Shown piece after piece: positions 36,188 through 44,322 of a DNA stretch of 64,000 nt. The translations under genes were made by a program, and so were the position numbers. Numbering within the stretch: the first letter of the stretch is position 1; each line of letters opens with the position of its first letter. Under the pieces are notes generated by a model. It was not told the origin of the DNA. It was given only the letters and a program-made list of their open reading frames with translations, and did not search any database. The DNA is from Microbacterium gallinarum (GTDB taxonomy: Bacteria > Actinomycetota > Actinomycetes > Actinomycetales > Microbacteriaceae): positions 1 to 64,000 of the forward strand of contig NZ_JACSPM010000004.1 in assembly GCF_014837165.1 (NCBI RefSeq). Direction: 5' to 3'.

Positions 36188-36489
36188 GCCCGCTCCTTCG
36201 GCGTCAGCAGAGTCAAGACGGCGGGAAGGAGGAAGGCCGCGCACACGGCGTACGAGAAGTCCTCGATCGGAGCCAGCCCGATGCGCAGGCCGCTGAGGTG
36301 CTCGGACGGATACGTGAAGAGGCCCGCCGCGATCATCAGGTTGTCGAACACCGCGGTGAGCAGGATGAGCGCGGCGGCGGCCAGGCCCGACGCCGCCATG
36401 CGCCTCCCGAAGCGCGGCCGTCGGGCGGTCGCGGCCACGACCGCCGCCGTGACGACGGCGAACGGCAGGACGATCAGCGCATAGGTCAC
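36184..36489 (-). CDS. crtYf: C50 carotenoid epsilon-cyclase subunit CrtYf
   Basis: The 101-residue protein has three membrane helices and ends with PSEHLSGLRIGLAPIEDFSYA, the lycopene cyclase-domain signature (PxExxxF/Y type). It is half of the heterodimeric cyclase that forms the end rings of decaprenoxanthin-type carotenoids. The GTG start is fixed by a perfect AGGAGG site (minus strand) 5 nt upstream and overlaps the crtYe stop as GTGA. Ring type (epsilon or gamma) cannot be told from sequence by eye. Confidence 0.88.
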   Translation of the reverse strand: MTYALIVLPFAVVTAAVVAATARRPRFGRRMAASGLAAAALILLTAVFDNLMIAAGLFTYPSEHLSGLRIGLAPIEDFSYAVCAAFLLPAVLTLLTPKERA

Positions 36490-36830
36490 GTCGCCTCCTG
36501 CCGATCCAGACGCTCCGCGCGACGATCGAGCACCCGCCCGGCGCCCGCGTGCAGGACGAGCGCAAGGTAGCAGAGGAAGGCGAGGAAGAACGGCTCCTCG
36601 AGGGGGAGGTGCGGCGCGAGATCGACGCCGATCAGCAGCGGGCTGTCCCCCTTCACGAACACCCCGGTGGCGATCCCGACCGCGTCCCAAGCGACGAAGA
36701 ACGCCGTGCCGATGGCGACGGCCGCCGCGGTGCGACCGGGAGCCGCCCACGCGGCGAGCCGCCAGCGGCGATCCAGGAGCGCGACGCCGGCGGCCGAGAC
36801 GAGGATCGCGGCCAGGTACAGTCCCGGCAC
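36486..36830 (-). CDS. crtYe: C50 carotenoid epsilon-cyclase subunit CrtYe
   Basis: This 114-residue protein has three membrane helices and the partner cyclase motif DLAPHLPLEEPFFLAFLCYL. Together with CrtYf it makes the split lycopene-type cyclase. The GTG at 36830 is one base after the crtI stop and its own stop overlaps the crtYf start. The conserved order crtI-crtYe-crtYf-crtEb matches Corynebacterium glutamicum. Confidence 0.88.
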   Translation of the reverse strand: MPGLYLAAILVSAAGVALLDRRWRLAAWAAPGRTAAAVAIGTAFFVAWDAVGIATGVFVKGDSPLLIGVDLAPHLPLEEPFFLAFLCYLALVLHAGAGRVLDRRAERLDRQEAT

Positions 36831-36831
36831 G

Positions 36832-38406
36832 TCACACCCTCGCGGGTTCGGCGAGCGGTCCTGGGGTGCGATCGCCCCGCAGCCGCTTCACGACGAGCTC
36901 CGCAGAGATGAGGCACATCGGCAGGCCGATGCCGGGCAGGGCCGAGCCGCCCGCGTAGGAGAGCCCCGCCACCTTGCGCGATACGTTGCGCGGACGGAAC
37001 ATCGCACTCTGCCCGAGCGTGTGCGCGAGGCCGAGCGCGTTGCCGCGCCACGCGTTGAGATCGGCGGCGAAGTCTCCCGGGGCGATCGTGCGGCGCACGA
37101 CGATGCGGTCCGCCAGGTCGGGGATGTCGCACCACGACGCCAGCTGCTCGATCACGCGGTCGGCTGCCGTCTCGATGCGTGCGTCACCGTCGCCGCTCTC
37201 TCCGCCGTGGCCGAGCGCCGGGTCGGCCGGCACGGGGACGAGGACGAACAGGTTCTCGTGCCCGGCGGGCGCGACGGTCGGGTCGGTGGCACTGGGACGG
37301 CAGACGTACAGCGACGCCGGGTCGGAGATGCGCGGATGCGCGCCGAAGATGTCGTCGAAGTTCGAGCGCCAGTCGTCGGTGAAGAGGAGCGTGTGGTGCG
37401 CGAGCTGGGGGAGGGACCCCTCGACGCCCAGCAGCAGGAGGAGTGCCCCGGGGCTGGGTTCCTTCCTGGCCCACCACGACTCGGGGTAGCTCTGCAGCTC
37501 GGGCGCCACGAGCGCGGTCTCGGTGTGGTGCAGGTCGGCCGCCGACACGACGAGGTCGGCCTCGACGCGGCGCCCGTCGGCGAGCACGACGCCGGTCGCG
37601 GTGGCACCGCTCGTGTCGATCGAGACGACGCGGGCGCCGGTCTCGATGACGGCTCCGGATGCCTCGGCCAGGCGCTCGATCGCGCGGATGATCTCGACGA
37701 ACCCGCCGCGCGGGTAGAGCACGCCCTCATCGAGGTCGAGGTGGCTCATCAGGTGGTACAGGCTCGGCACTCCGTACGGCGACCCGCCCAGGAACACGGC
37801 CGGATACCCCAGGATCTGGCGCAGCCGCGGGTCGGTGAACCTGCGATCGACGTGAGAGGCGAGGCTGCGGGTGAGCAGCGGCGCGAGCTGCGGCACGCGG
37901 CGGAGCAGGGCGGGGTCGCGCAGACCCGCCGTCGTCTCGTAGGTGTCGTACAGGAAGCGCGTGACGGCGAGCTCGTAGGCGTCGCCCGCCGAGTCCAGGT
38001 AGGCGCTCAGCTTCGCCCCGGCTCCCGGCTCGACGCTCTCGAAGAGGGCGGTCGCGGCCTCCCTGCCCGAGTGCACGTCGAGCGGCGCGCGTCCGGTGGC
38101 AGGGTCGGAGTACACGCGATAGGCCGGGTCGAGCGGCACGAGGTCGAGTTCCTGCTCGGCGCTGGTGCCCAGCAGGCGGAAGAAATGGTCGAACACCTCC
38201 GGCATGAGGTACCAGCTCGGTCCGGTGTCGAACCGGAAGCCGTCCTGATCCCACGACCCCGCGCGGCCGCCGACGACGTCTCGCGCCTCGAAGACCGTGA
38301 CGCTCCACCCTTCGGCGCCGAGAAGGGCAGCGGTGGCGAGTCCGGCGATGCCGCCGCCCACCACCACCGCGCGCCGGGGCGTGAGGGGCCCTGCGCCGCC
38401 GCTCAT
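36832..38406 (-). CDS. crtI: Phytoene desaturase
   Basis: The 524-residue FAD enzyme begins with the dinucleotide fold VVVGGGIAGLATAALL (about 15-30) and VFEARDVVGGRAGS. It ends with the carotenoid desaturase signature YAGGSALPGIGLPM. It should convert phytoene to lycopene by successive desaturations. The ATG at 38406 overlaps the crtB stop (ATGA), so the much longer open frame upstream is rejected. Membrane association is expected. Confidence 0.93.
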   Translation of the reverse strand: MSGGAGPLTPRRAVVVGGGIAGLATAALLGAEGWSVTVFEARDVVGGRAGSWDQDGFRFDTGPSWYLMPEVFDHFFRLLGTSAEQELDLVPLDPAYRVYSDPATGRAPLDVHSGREAATALFESVEPGAGAKLSAYLDSAGDAYELAVTRFLYDTYETTAGLRDPALLRRVPQLAPLLTRSLASHVDRRFTDPRLRQILGYPAVFLGGSPYGVPSLYHLMSHLDLDEGVLYPRGGFVEIIRAIERLAEASGAVIETGARVVSIDTSGATATGVVLADGRRVEADLVVSAADLHHTETALVAPELQSYPESWWARKEPSPGALLLLLGVEGSLPQLAHHTLLFTDDWRSNFDDIFGAHPRISDPASLYVCRPSATDPTVAPAGHENLFVLVPVPADPALGHGGESGDGDARIETAADRVIEQLASWCDIPDLADRIVVRRTIAPGDFAADLNAWRGNALGLAHTLGQSAMFRPRNVSRKVAGLSYAGGSALPGIGLPMCLISAELVVKRLRGDRTPGPLAEPARV

Positions 38407-39272
38407 GCGCGCACCTCGCGCGGAGCGAAGCCCAGCCAGGCTCGCGCGGCGAGCCGGGCCTTGACCGGGTCGGGCACGCGTACACGCCCTCCTGGCGCGG
38501 TGGAGCGGCGGAGCCGCGTGGAGAGCTCGGCGAACAGGTCGTGCGCGGCGGTCACCGCGCGGCGGCAGTCGGCGGGAAGCTTCGGGATGACGGCCGCGGC
38601 GGCCGCGAGGTCGGCATCGATGCGGTCGAGGACTGCGGCGCGCGAGACCCCGCCGGACTCCAGGCCGAGGTAGTCGCGACCGAGCGCGGACGCGTCGTGG
38701 TCGAGGTCGCGCAGGAAATTGACGTCCTGGAACGCGGCGCCCAGGCGTCGTGCACCGTCGACCAGCTCCGCGGAGGGGGTGAGCGGATGCGGCGCCCCCG
38801 CGTTCACGAACACCTGCAGGCACATCAGGCCGACGACCTCCGCGGAGCCGTACACATAGGCGTCGTGCGACGCGTCGTCGTGACGGCTCGTCGAGAGGTC
38901 GGTGCGCATCGAGGCGAAGAAGGGACGGATGAGCTCGCCGTCGATGCCGCACTCCCGCGCGGTCCGGGCGAACGCGTGCACCACCAGGTTCGCGCTGAAG
39001 CCGAGCTCGACGGCCGAGAGGGTCTCCACCTCCAGGGCGTCGAGGACCGCTCCCGCCTCCTCGGGGGAGAGCCCGGCGGCTTCGGCGGGGCCGTCCACGA
39101 TCTCGTCGGCGACGCGCACGAGAGCGTAGACGGAGCGCACGTGCGGCCGCGGCCGCGGGCCGAGCAGGCGGCAGGCCAGGCTGAATGACGTCGAGTAGCG
39201 CGAGATGACGGTGGCCGCGGCATCCCGAGCCGTGCGGTCGTACAGGTCGAGGCCCGTCTCATGCGCGGTCAC
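38403..39272 (-). CDS. crtB: Phytoene synthase
   Basis: The 289-residue squalene/phytoene synthase family protein condenses two GGPP to phytoene. Substrate-binding aspartate motifs are DEIVD (56-60) and QDVNFLRDLDHD (about 184-195), and YSTSF near residue 26 is also typical. GTG start, overlapping the crtE stop as GTGA. The protein is followed without a gap by crtI. Confidence 0.92.
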   Translation of the reverse strand: MTAHETGLDLYDRTARDAAATVISRYSTSFSLACRLLGPRPRPHVRSVYALVRVADEIVDGPAEAAGLSPEEAGAVLDALEVETLSAVELGFSANLVVHAFARTARECGIDGELIRPFFASMRTDLSTSRHDDASHDAYVYGSAEVVGLMCLQVFVNAGAPHPLTPSAELVDGARRLGAAFQDVNFLRDLDHDASALGRDYLGLESGGVSRAAVLDRIDADLAAAAAVIPKLPADCRRAVTAAHDLFAELSTRLRRSTAPGGRVRVPDPVKARLAARAWLGFAPREVRA

Positions 39273-40324
39273 GGGATGCGCCCCTCGACGCCGTCCGCGA
39301 GATCCCGGAGAAGCGATCCGACCGCGGCCGGAAGCGCCGAGTCGCGCGAGGCGGTGCGCACCTGATCGAGGGTGTCGGAGATCAGGCCGCGCAGGCGCAC
39401 GGGCGCCCCGCTCTCGAGGAGGGCGACCTGCGCCTCACGCACGGCGATCGGGCCGGTGTGCGCGACGGCGAGCGCTTCGTTCACCTTCGGCCACGACGAC
39501 GATTCGCGCGCGAGAGCGACGAGCGGCGTGCGCTTGGACTCGCGCAGATCGCCGCCCGACTCGCGGCCGGCCTGCTCGGCCGAGCCGAAGGCGCCGATGA
39601 GGTCGTCCACCAGCTGGAATGCGAGGCCGAGCGAACCGCCCGCGGCGGAGAGCACGCCACGGGCCTCGTCGCCCGCGCCGGCCAGCACCGCCCCGGCCTG
39701 CAGCGGCGCCTGGAACGAGTACACCGCCGTCTTGTTGAACGCGGCGTCGAGGATGTCGTCGTGCGAGGCGTGCTCGGGCACGACGGCGTTCGTCACGTCG
39801 GCCAGTTCACCGGCCGCCGACACGTAGACCGCGTCGTCGAGGAGCGCCTGAAGCTGCTCGCGCGCGACCGGATCCACCTCCGCGAACGAGACGAGGCGGA
39901 AGGCCTCGTGCAGCAGGAGGTCGCCGGCGAGGATCGCGGCCGCATCTCCGAGCACCACCGCGCCCGCGGCATCCGCTCCCTGCACGCGGGCGTGCTCGCG
40001 GAACTCGCCGGCCACGTTCGGGATGCCGCGGCGTTCGGTGTCGTGGTCGATCACATCGTCGTGCACGACGAAGGCGGCGTGCAGGAGCTCGAACGCGGCG
40101 GCGACGGGGTACACGCTCGGTGTCGCATCCGGATCGCCGCCGAAGGCGCCGAACGAGGCGGCGACAAGGGCGGGGCGGAAGCGCTTGCCGCCGCGCGACG
40201 CTCGCGCGACGGCGTCACCCAGTGCGCCGAATCCCGGGCCCAGAGTTCTCGCGCGGGTGACGATGCGGTCGAGTGAGGCGTCGATCGCCGCGTCGACGCG
40301 GGGATCGGGGGGCAGGGTGATCAT
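39269..40324 (-). CDS. crtE: Geranylgeranyl diphosphate synthase
   Basis: The 351-residue polyprenyl synthase has the first Asp-rich motif DDVID (89-93) with HDTERRG after it, and the second motif QLVDDLIGAFG, where the last Asp is Gly as is usual in actinobacterial CrtE/IdsA enzymes. It makes GGPP for phytoene synthesis. The ATG at 40324 overlaps the idi stop (ATGA). In Corynebacterium the product GGPP also releases the CrtR repressor, so this enzyme may feed regulation of its own operon. Confidence 0.9.
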   Translation of the reverse strand: MITLPPDPRVDAAIDASLDRIVTRARTLGPGFGALGDAVARASRGGKRFRPALVAASFGAFGGDPDATPSVYPVAAAFELLHAAFVVHDDVIDHDTERRGIPNVAGEFREHARVQGADAAGAVVLGDAAAILAGDLLLHEAFRLVSFAEVDPVAREQLQALLDDAVYVSAAGELADVTNAVVPEHASHDDILDAAFNKTAVYSFQAPLQAGAVLAGAGDEARGVLSAAGGSLGLAFQLVDDLIGAFGSAEQAGRESGGDLRESKRTPLVALARESSSWPKVNEALAVAHTGPIAVREAQVALLESGAPVRLRGLISDTLDQVRTASRDSALPAAVGSLLRDLADGVEGRIP

Positions 40325-40872
40325 GATGCGCGACGACGCTGGGCGACGGTGTCGAAGAGGTGCAGCTGCTCGGCCTGCAGAACGAGCCAGGGGCTGAACG
40401 CCCAGGGGGTCGTCTGCAGGGATGCGGCGAGCTCGGCGGGCTCCACCCAGCGGGCGTCCACCACCTCGAGTGGATTCAGGACCGGCTCGTCGTACGTGAG
40501 CGCGGTGTAGACCGGGCACACCTCGTGCTCGACGATGCCGTTGGCATCGGTGGCCCGGTAGCGGAAGAGCGGCAGCGCGAGCTCGATGTCGGTGAGGGTG
40601 ATGCCCAGCTCGAACTCGGCACGGCGGTGCACGGCGGCGAGCACGGGCTCAGCCGGCTTCGGGTGGCCGCAGAAGGAGTTGCTCCAGACGCCGGGCCAGG
40701 CTTGCTTGTCGAGTGCCCGGCGCGTCACCAGCACCAGTCCGTCGGGATTGACGACGTGGCAGGAGAAGGCGAGGTGGAGGGCCGTGTCAGTGCCGTGGAC
40801 GCTGCTCTTGGGAGCCGTGCCGATCGCCCGGCCCTCGTCATCGAGAAGCACCACGTGGTCGGCATCGGTCAT
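40321..40872 (-). CDS. idi: Isopentenyl-diphosphate delta-isomerase, type 1
   Basis: The 183-residue Nudix-fold enzyme interconverts IPP and DMAPP. Catalytic Cys68 lies in SNSFCGHP and catalytic Glu in EHEVCPVY (about 115-117). It heads the carotenoid operon, which is sensible because CrtEb consumes DMAPP. The ATG at 40872 has an excellent AAGGAGG site about 5 nt upstream. The promoter overlaps a palindrome that is probably bound by the divergent MarR regulator. Confidence 0.93.
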   Translation of the reverse strand: MTDADHVVLLDDEGRAIGTAPKSSVHGTDTALHLAFSCHVVNPDGLVLVTRRALDKQAWPGVWSNSFCGHPKPAEPVLAAVHRRAEFELGITLTDIELALPLFRYRATDANGIVEHEVCPVYTALTYDEPVLNPLEVVDARWVEPAELAASLQTTPWAFSPWLVLQAEQLHLFDTVAQRRRAS

Positions 40873-40889
40873 GGGATCCTCCTTGGAGT

Positions 40890-40908
40890 TCGCTAGTTTA
40901 GCTAGCGA
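40890..40908. promoter_or_regulatory. MarR/CrtR-type operator overlapping the idi-crt -10 box
   Basis: TCGCTAGTTTAGCTAGCGA is a 7-5-7 inverted repeat in the 79-nt divergent gap between idi and the MarR gene. On the minus strand it contains TAAACT (complement of 40895-40900), a good -10 box for the crt operon. Binding of the regulator would block polymerase directly. The assignment is inferred from position and symmetry. Confidence 0.65.
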
Positions 40909-40951
40909 TTGGCGTGTGCCGATGATACAAGGGTAGGGAAGGGGTGTCCAC

Positions 40952-41422
40952 ATGGCGCACGAGTGGTATCCGCAGTCCCCGCATGATAGGGCCGTTCTGG
41001 AGGTCCTCCAGGCGGTGCGCGCCTTCAGCGACGCCATGGACCGCATGCACGGTGGGATGAAGGACGACATGGACATGAACGCGTCCGATCTCTCCGCGCT
41101 GCGCATGCTGATCATGCGTGAGCAGCGGGGGGAGTCCGTCAGCCCGCACGATGTGGCCGCGCACCTGAAGATCTCCACCGCGTCGACGACGAAGCTGCTC
41201 GATCGGCTGACCGCCTCCGGGCACGTGGAGCGCCGCCCGCACCCGAGCGATCGGCGGGCTCGGGTGATCGTGCTCACGGACGAGTCCCGCCGCGCGTTCT
41301 TCCGCCACTTCGGTGAGCGGCTGCAGGCGATGCGGGGCGTGGCGACCACGTACTCGGACGACGAACTGGCCATCATCGCGCGGTTCCTGGACGAGCTCGG
41401 CGCCGTCCTGCACCGGGAGTGA
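40952..41422 (+). CDS. MarR-family regulator, CrtR-like
   Basis: The 156-residue winged-helix protein has the MarR layout: helix-turn-helix at about 68-95 (DVAAHLKISTASTTKLLDRL) and a wing with RRPHPSDRRARV. Dimerisation helices lie at both ends. It is divergent from the idi-crt operon, as crtR is from crtE in Corynebacterium glutamicum, where CrtR represses carotenoid genes and responds to GGPP. The ATG has GGGAAGGGG about 8 nt upstream. A strong terminator follows. Confidence 0.82.
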   Translation: MAHEWYPQSPHDRAVLEVLQAVRAFSDAMDRMHGGMKDDMDMNASDLSALRMLIMREQRGESVSPHDVAAHLKISTASTTKLLDRLTASGHVERRPHPSDRRARVIVLTDESRRAFFRHFGERLQAMRGVATTYSDDELAIIARFLDELGAVLHRE

Positions 41423-41440
41423 GCGCCTGCCGGGAAAGGA

Positions 41441-41472
41441 AGAAGGACCCTCCGAAACCGGAGGGTCCTTCT
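41441..41472. terminator. Bidirectional terminator between marR and tRNA-fMet
   Basis: A perfect 14-bp stem (41441-41454 with 41459-41472) encloses a 4-nt AAAC loop. A T/C-rich run follows on the plus strand and serves the MarR gene. On the minus strand the same hairpin lies 9 nt after the tRNA gene and can terminate it. Confidence 0.85.
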
Positions 41473-41480
41473 TCTTCTTG

Positions 41481-41554
41481 TTGCGGGGACAGGATTTGAA
41501 CCTGCGACCTCTGGGTTATGAGCCCAGCGAGCTACCGAGCTGCTCCACCCCGCG
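41481..41554 (-). tRNA. Initiator tRNA-fMet (CAU)
   Basis: The cloverleaf folds on the minus strand with acceptor CGCGGGG/CCCCGCA, anticodon arm CTGGG-CTCATAA-CCCAG and T-loop GGTTCAAATCC. Two features mark it as the initiator: the unpaired C1-A72 at the acceptor end, and three G:C pairs next to the anticodon loop. The length is 74 nt. The 3' CCA is not encoded (the bases after the discriminator A are CAA), so it must be added by a nucleotidyltransferase. Confidence 0.95.
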
Positions 41555-41648
41555 GCACAAGAAGAAAGCCTAGCACGGTTTCGGAGGGGGTCGCGACGCG
41601 GGGCGGGTTCGCTTGCCGCTGGGCGCGCTGGGGCGCGAGGATGAACGC

Positions 41649-42182
41649 ATGGCAACGCCGCGCGACGACGACACGCACGACGACTTCGACGACGGCCGCG
41701 ACGAGACCCCGACGGAGCGGGCCGATCGCAACTGGAATGAAGTGCTGCAGGAACTCCGCGTCCTGCAGACCGGCACCCAGATCCTCACCGGCTTCCTGCT
41801 CGCCCTCGCCTTCCAGCCGGCCTTCGCCGATCTGACGGAAGGGCAGCGCACGATCTATCTCACACTCGTCGTGATCTCGGCACTGAGCGCCATCATCGCG
41901 CTCGCACCGGTGGCCCTCCACCGGGTGCTCTTCCAGCAGCGGGCCAAGGCGGCGGTGGTCACGTACGGCCACGCCGCCCTCATCACAGCCCTCTTCACGG
42001 TGTCGATCCTCGTGGTCGGCGTGGTGGCCTTCGTCTTCGACGTGGTCGTCGGGGATGCGGCCGCGTGGACGGCGCTCGCGATCCTGAGCGTGCTGATCAT
42101 CCTGCTGTGGCTCATTGCGCCCGCCATCATCCGAGCCCGCGTCGGGGACGGCGACGGCGTCGGCCGGAAGGGACGTTCATGA
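41649..42182 (+). CDS. DUF6328 family membrane protein
   Basis: The 177-residue protein has an acidic N-terminus, the motif RNWNEVLQELRVLQTGTQILTG-like segment near 30-50 and four membrane helices. This corresponds to the actinobacterial DUF6328 family of unknown function. The ATG at 41649 is preferred over an upstream in-frame ATG because a GAGG site lies about 7 nt before it. Its stop overlaps the nitrilase start (ATGA), so the two are one transcript. Confidence 0.75.
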   Translation: MATPRDDDTHDDFDDGRDETPTERADRNWNEVLQELRVLQTGTQILTGFLLALAFQPAFADLTEGQRTIYLTLVVISALSAIIALAPVALHRVLFQQRAKAAVVTYGHAALITALFTVSILVVGVVAFVFDVVVGDAAAWTALAILSVLIILLWLIAPAIIRARVGDGDGVGRKGRS

Positions 42183-42994
42183 CCGCCGCCGACTCCCTGG
42201 GGATCGCGGTCGCCCAGTTCTCCCCGGCAGCCGACACCGAGGCGAACCTCGCCGTCATCGCTCAGCTGACCGCCACGGCGGCGGGCCGCGGTGCTCGGGT
42301 CGTGATCTTCCCCGAGTACTCCAGCTACTTCGTCGACCCCTTCGACGCCTCCCTGGCCGAGAACGCGCAGGATGTCGACGGGCCGTTCGTCGGCCGGCTC
42401 ACCGAGATCGCCGCCCAGCACGGCGTGCACCTCGTGGCGGGACTCCTCGAGCGCGCCGACGACGAGCGCCGCGTGCGCAACACCGTCGTCGCGGTGGACG
42501 GCGGCGGGCTCCTGGCGAGCTATCGCAAGCTGCACCTCTATGACGCGTTCGGCCAGCGCGAGTCGGACTGGGTCGAGCCCGGCGTTGTCGGCACCCCCGA
42601 GATATTCGAACTCGGCGGCCTGCGCTTCGGCCTCATGACCTGCTACGACCTGCGCTTCCCCGAGGTGGGCCGGCTGCTGGTCGACGCGGGTGCCGACGTC
42701 TTCCTCGTGCCGGCGGAGTGGGTGCGCGGCCCGCTCAAGGAGCACCACTGGCGCACCCTGCTGCACGCACGGGCGATCGAGAACACGGTGTTCGTGGCCG
42801 CCGCCGATCACCCGCCGCCGCTCGGCGTCGGCAACTCGATGATCGTCGACCCGCAGGGCGTGGAGCTCGCCGCGGTCGGCACGGCGACCGATGTCGCCGT
42901 CGCGCACCTCGATCCCGCCGCTGTCGAACGCGTGCGCCGCGTCAACCCCGCGCTGCGCCTGCGTCGCCTTGCGGTGAAGCCGCGCGAAGGCTGA
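42179..42994 (+). CDS. Carbon-nitrogen hydrolase (nitrilase superfamily)
   Basis: The 271-residue protein has the catalytic Glu-Lys-Cys triad: Glu in IFPEYSSYF, Lys in YRKLHLYDAFG and Cys in GLMTCYDLRFPE. The KLHLYDAFG and DLRFPE blocks are typical of the Nit2-like omega-amidase and deaminated-glutathione amidase group, but substrate cannot be set by eye. The start overlaps the DUF6328 stop. The neighbouring convergent gene is an aminotransferase, which would fit omega-amidase chemistry on ketoacid amides. Confidence 0.85.
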   Translation: MTAADSLGIAVAQFSPAADTEANLAVIAQLTATAAGRGARVVIFPEYSSYFVDPFDASLAENAQDVDGPFVGRLTEIAAQHGVHLVAGLLERADDERRVRNTVVAVDGGGLLASYRKLHLYDAFGQRESDWVEPGVVGTPEIFELGGLRFGLMTCYDLRFPEVGRLLVDAGADVFLVPAEWVRGPLKEHHWRTLLHARAIENTVFVAAADHPPPLGVGNSMIVDPQGVELAAVGTATDVAVAHLDPAAVERVRRVNPALRLRRLAVKPREG

Positions 42995-43003
42995 CCGCCG
43001 CCG

Positions 43004-44203
43004 TCAGCGGAGGACGGCGAGACGGGATGCCGCCTCCTCCAGGACCTCCACGCGCTTGCACGCCGCGAATCGCACGAGCGTGGCGTAGTCGCTGCGGTGC
43101 TCCGGCGTGGCGAACGCGGTGAGCGGGATGGCGACGACGCCGGCGCGCTCCGGCAGCTCGCGGCAGAACTCCGCGGCATCCGTCGCTCCGAGAACGCGGG
43201 CGTCGGCGACGGTGAAGTACGACCCGGCGGGTACCGACACCTCGAAGCCAGCCGCGCGCAGACCGGCGCCGAGCACGTCGCGCTTGTCGCGCAGGTCGCG
43301 GGCGATCCCGCGGAAGAACTCGTCGCCGAGCCGGACACCGACGGCGATCGCGGGCTGGAACGCACTGCCGTTCACGTAGGTGAGGAACTGCTTCACCGCG
43401 AGCACCGCCGAGATCAGATCGGCCGGCCCCGTGACCCAGCCGATCTTCCAGCCCGTCGTCGAGAAGGTCTTGCCGCCGGACGAGATCGTGAGGGTGCGCT
43501 CGTAGGCCCCCGGGAGCGTGGCGATCGGCACGTGCGGCCCATCGAAGACGAGATGCTCGTACACCTCGTCGGTGACGATGAGCGCGTCGTGGCGCTCCGC
43601 GAGACGCACGACCTCGTCGCGCACCTCTGCCGTGAACACCGCCCCCGTCGGGTTGTGGGGGTCGTTGACGAGGATCACGCGCGTGCGGTCGCTGACCGCC
43701 CGGCGCAGGTCGTCGAGGTCGGGCTGGAAGTCCGGCCACCGCAGCGGCACCGTCACCAGGCGGGCGCCGGCGAGCGCGACGACGGCCGCGTACGAGTCGT
43801 AATAGGGCTCGAAGACCACGACTTCGTCGTCGGGCCCGTCGACGAGGGCGAGCAGCGTCGCGGCGAGCGCCTCGGTCGCGCCGGCCGTCACGAGCACCTC
43901 GGCCGCGGGGTCGAGTGCCAGACCGTAGAAGCGGCGCTGGTGCTCGGAGACGGCGGAGAGGAGATCCGGGATGCCGCGCCCCGGCGGGTACTGGTTCATC
44001 CCACCGCTGATCGCCGCGCGCGCCGCCTCGAGCACCTCGGCCGGGCCGTCCTCGTCCGGGAAGCCCTGGCCCAGGTTGATCGCGCCGGTGCGGGCCGCCA
44101 GTGCCGACATCTCGGCGAAGATGGTGGGATGGAGGGATCCGTCCGCGCTGACGAGTCCGGCGCCCGTCGCCGCTCGGTGCCATGCCCCGGGGATGTGTCG
44201 CAT
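43004..44203 (-). CDS. Class I PLP aminotransferase
   Basis: The 399-residue fold-type I aminotransferase has INLGQGFPDEDGP near the N-terminus, NDPHNPTGAVF, DEVYEHL and the PLP lysine in SSGGKTFSTTGWKIGW. These motifs fit the kynurenine/methionine aminotransferase and N-succinyl-DAP aminotransferase (DapC) group, and the two cannot be separated by eye. dapE is elsewhere in the window, so a lysine-pathway role is possible. The ATG at 44203 has TACCGT 7 nt upstream, which sets the start. Confidence 0.82.
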   Translation of the reverse strand: MRHIPGAWHRAATGAGLVSADGSLHPTIFAEMSALAARTGAINLGQGFPDEDGPAEVLEAARAAISGGMNQYPPGRGIPDLLSAVSEHQRRFYGLALDPAAEVLVTAGATEALAATLLALVDGPDDEVVVFEPYYDSYAAVVALAGARLVTVPLRWPDFQPDLDDLRRAVSDRTRVILVNDPHNPTGAVFTAEVRDEVVRLAERHDALIVTDEVYEHLVFDGPHVPIATLPGAYERTLTISSGGKTFSTTGWKIGWVTGPADLISAVLAVKQFLTYVNGSAFQPAIAVGVRLGDEFFRGIARDLRDKRDVLGAGLRAAGFEVSVPAGSYFTVADARVLGATDAAEFCRELPERAGVVAIPLTAFATPEHRSDYATLVRFAACKRVEVLEEAASRLAVLR

Positions 44204-44210
44204 CGGACTC

Positions 44211-44216
44211 ACGGTA
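44211..44216 (-). promoter_or_regulatory. -10 box of the aminotransferase gene
   Basis: TACCGT on the minus strand, 7 nt before the ATG. Confidence 0.5.
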
Positions 44217-44322
44217 CTCGACCCGCTCAGGTGGATTGCATAGTTCCGTCCCATCGGCGGCATAAGAAACGCACAGCATCGATGGGCAATGTGGTCCTTG
44301 CTTGGCACCAGAAGGAGCAATC

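Noticed and set aside
41475..41560. Plus-strand protein frame running through 41313-41573
   Set aside because: The sequence folds as an initiator tRNA on the minus strand and overlaps a terminator hairpin.
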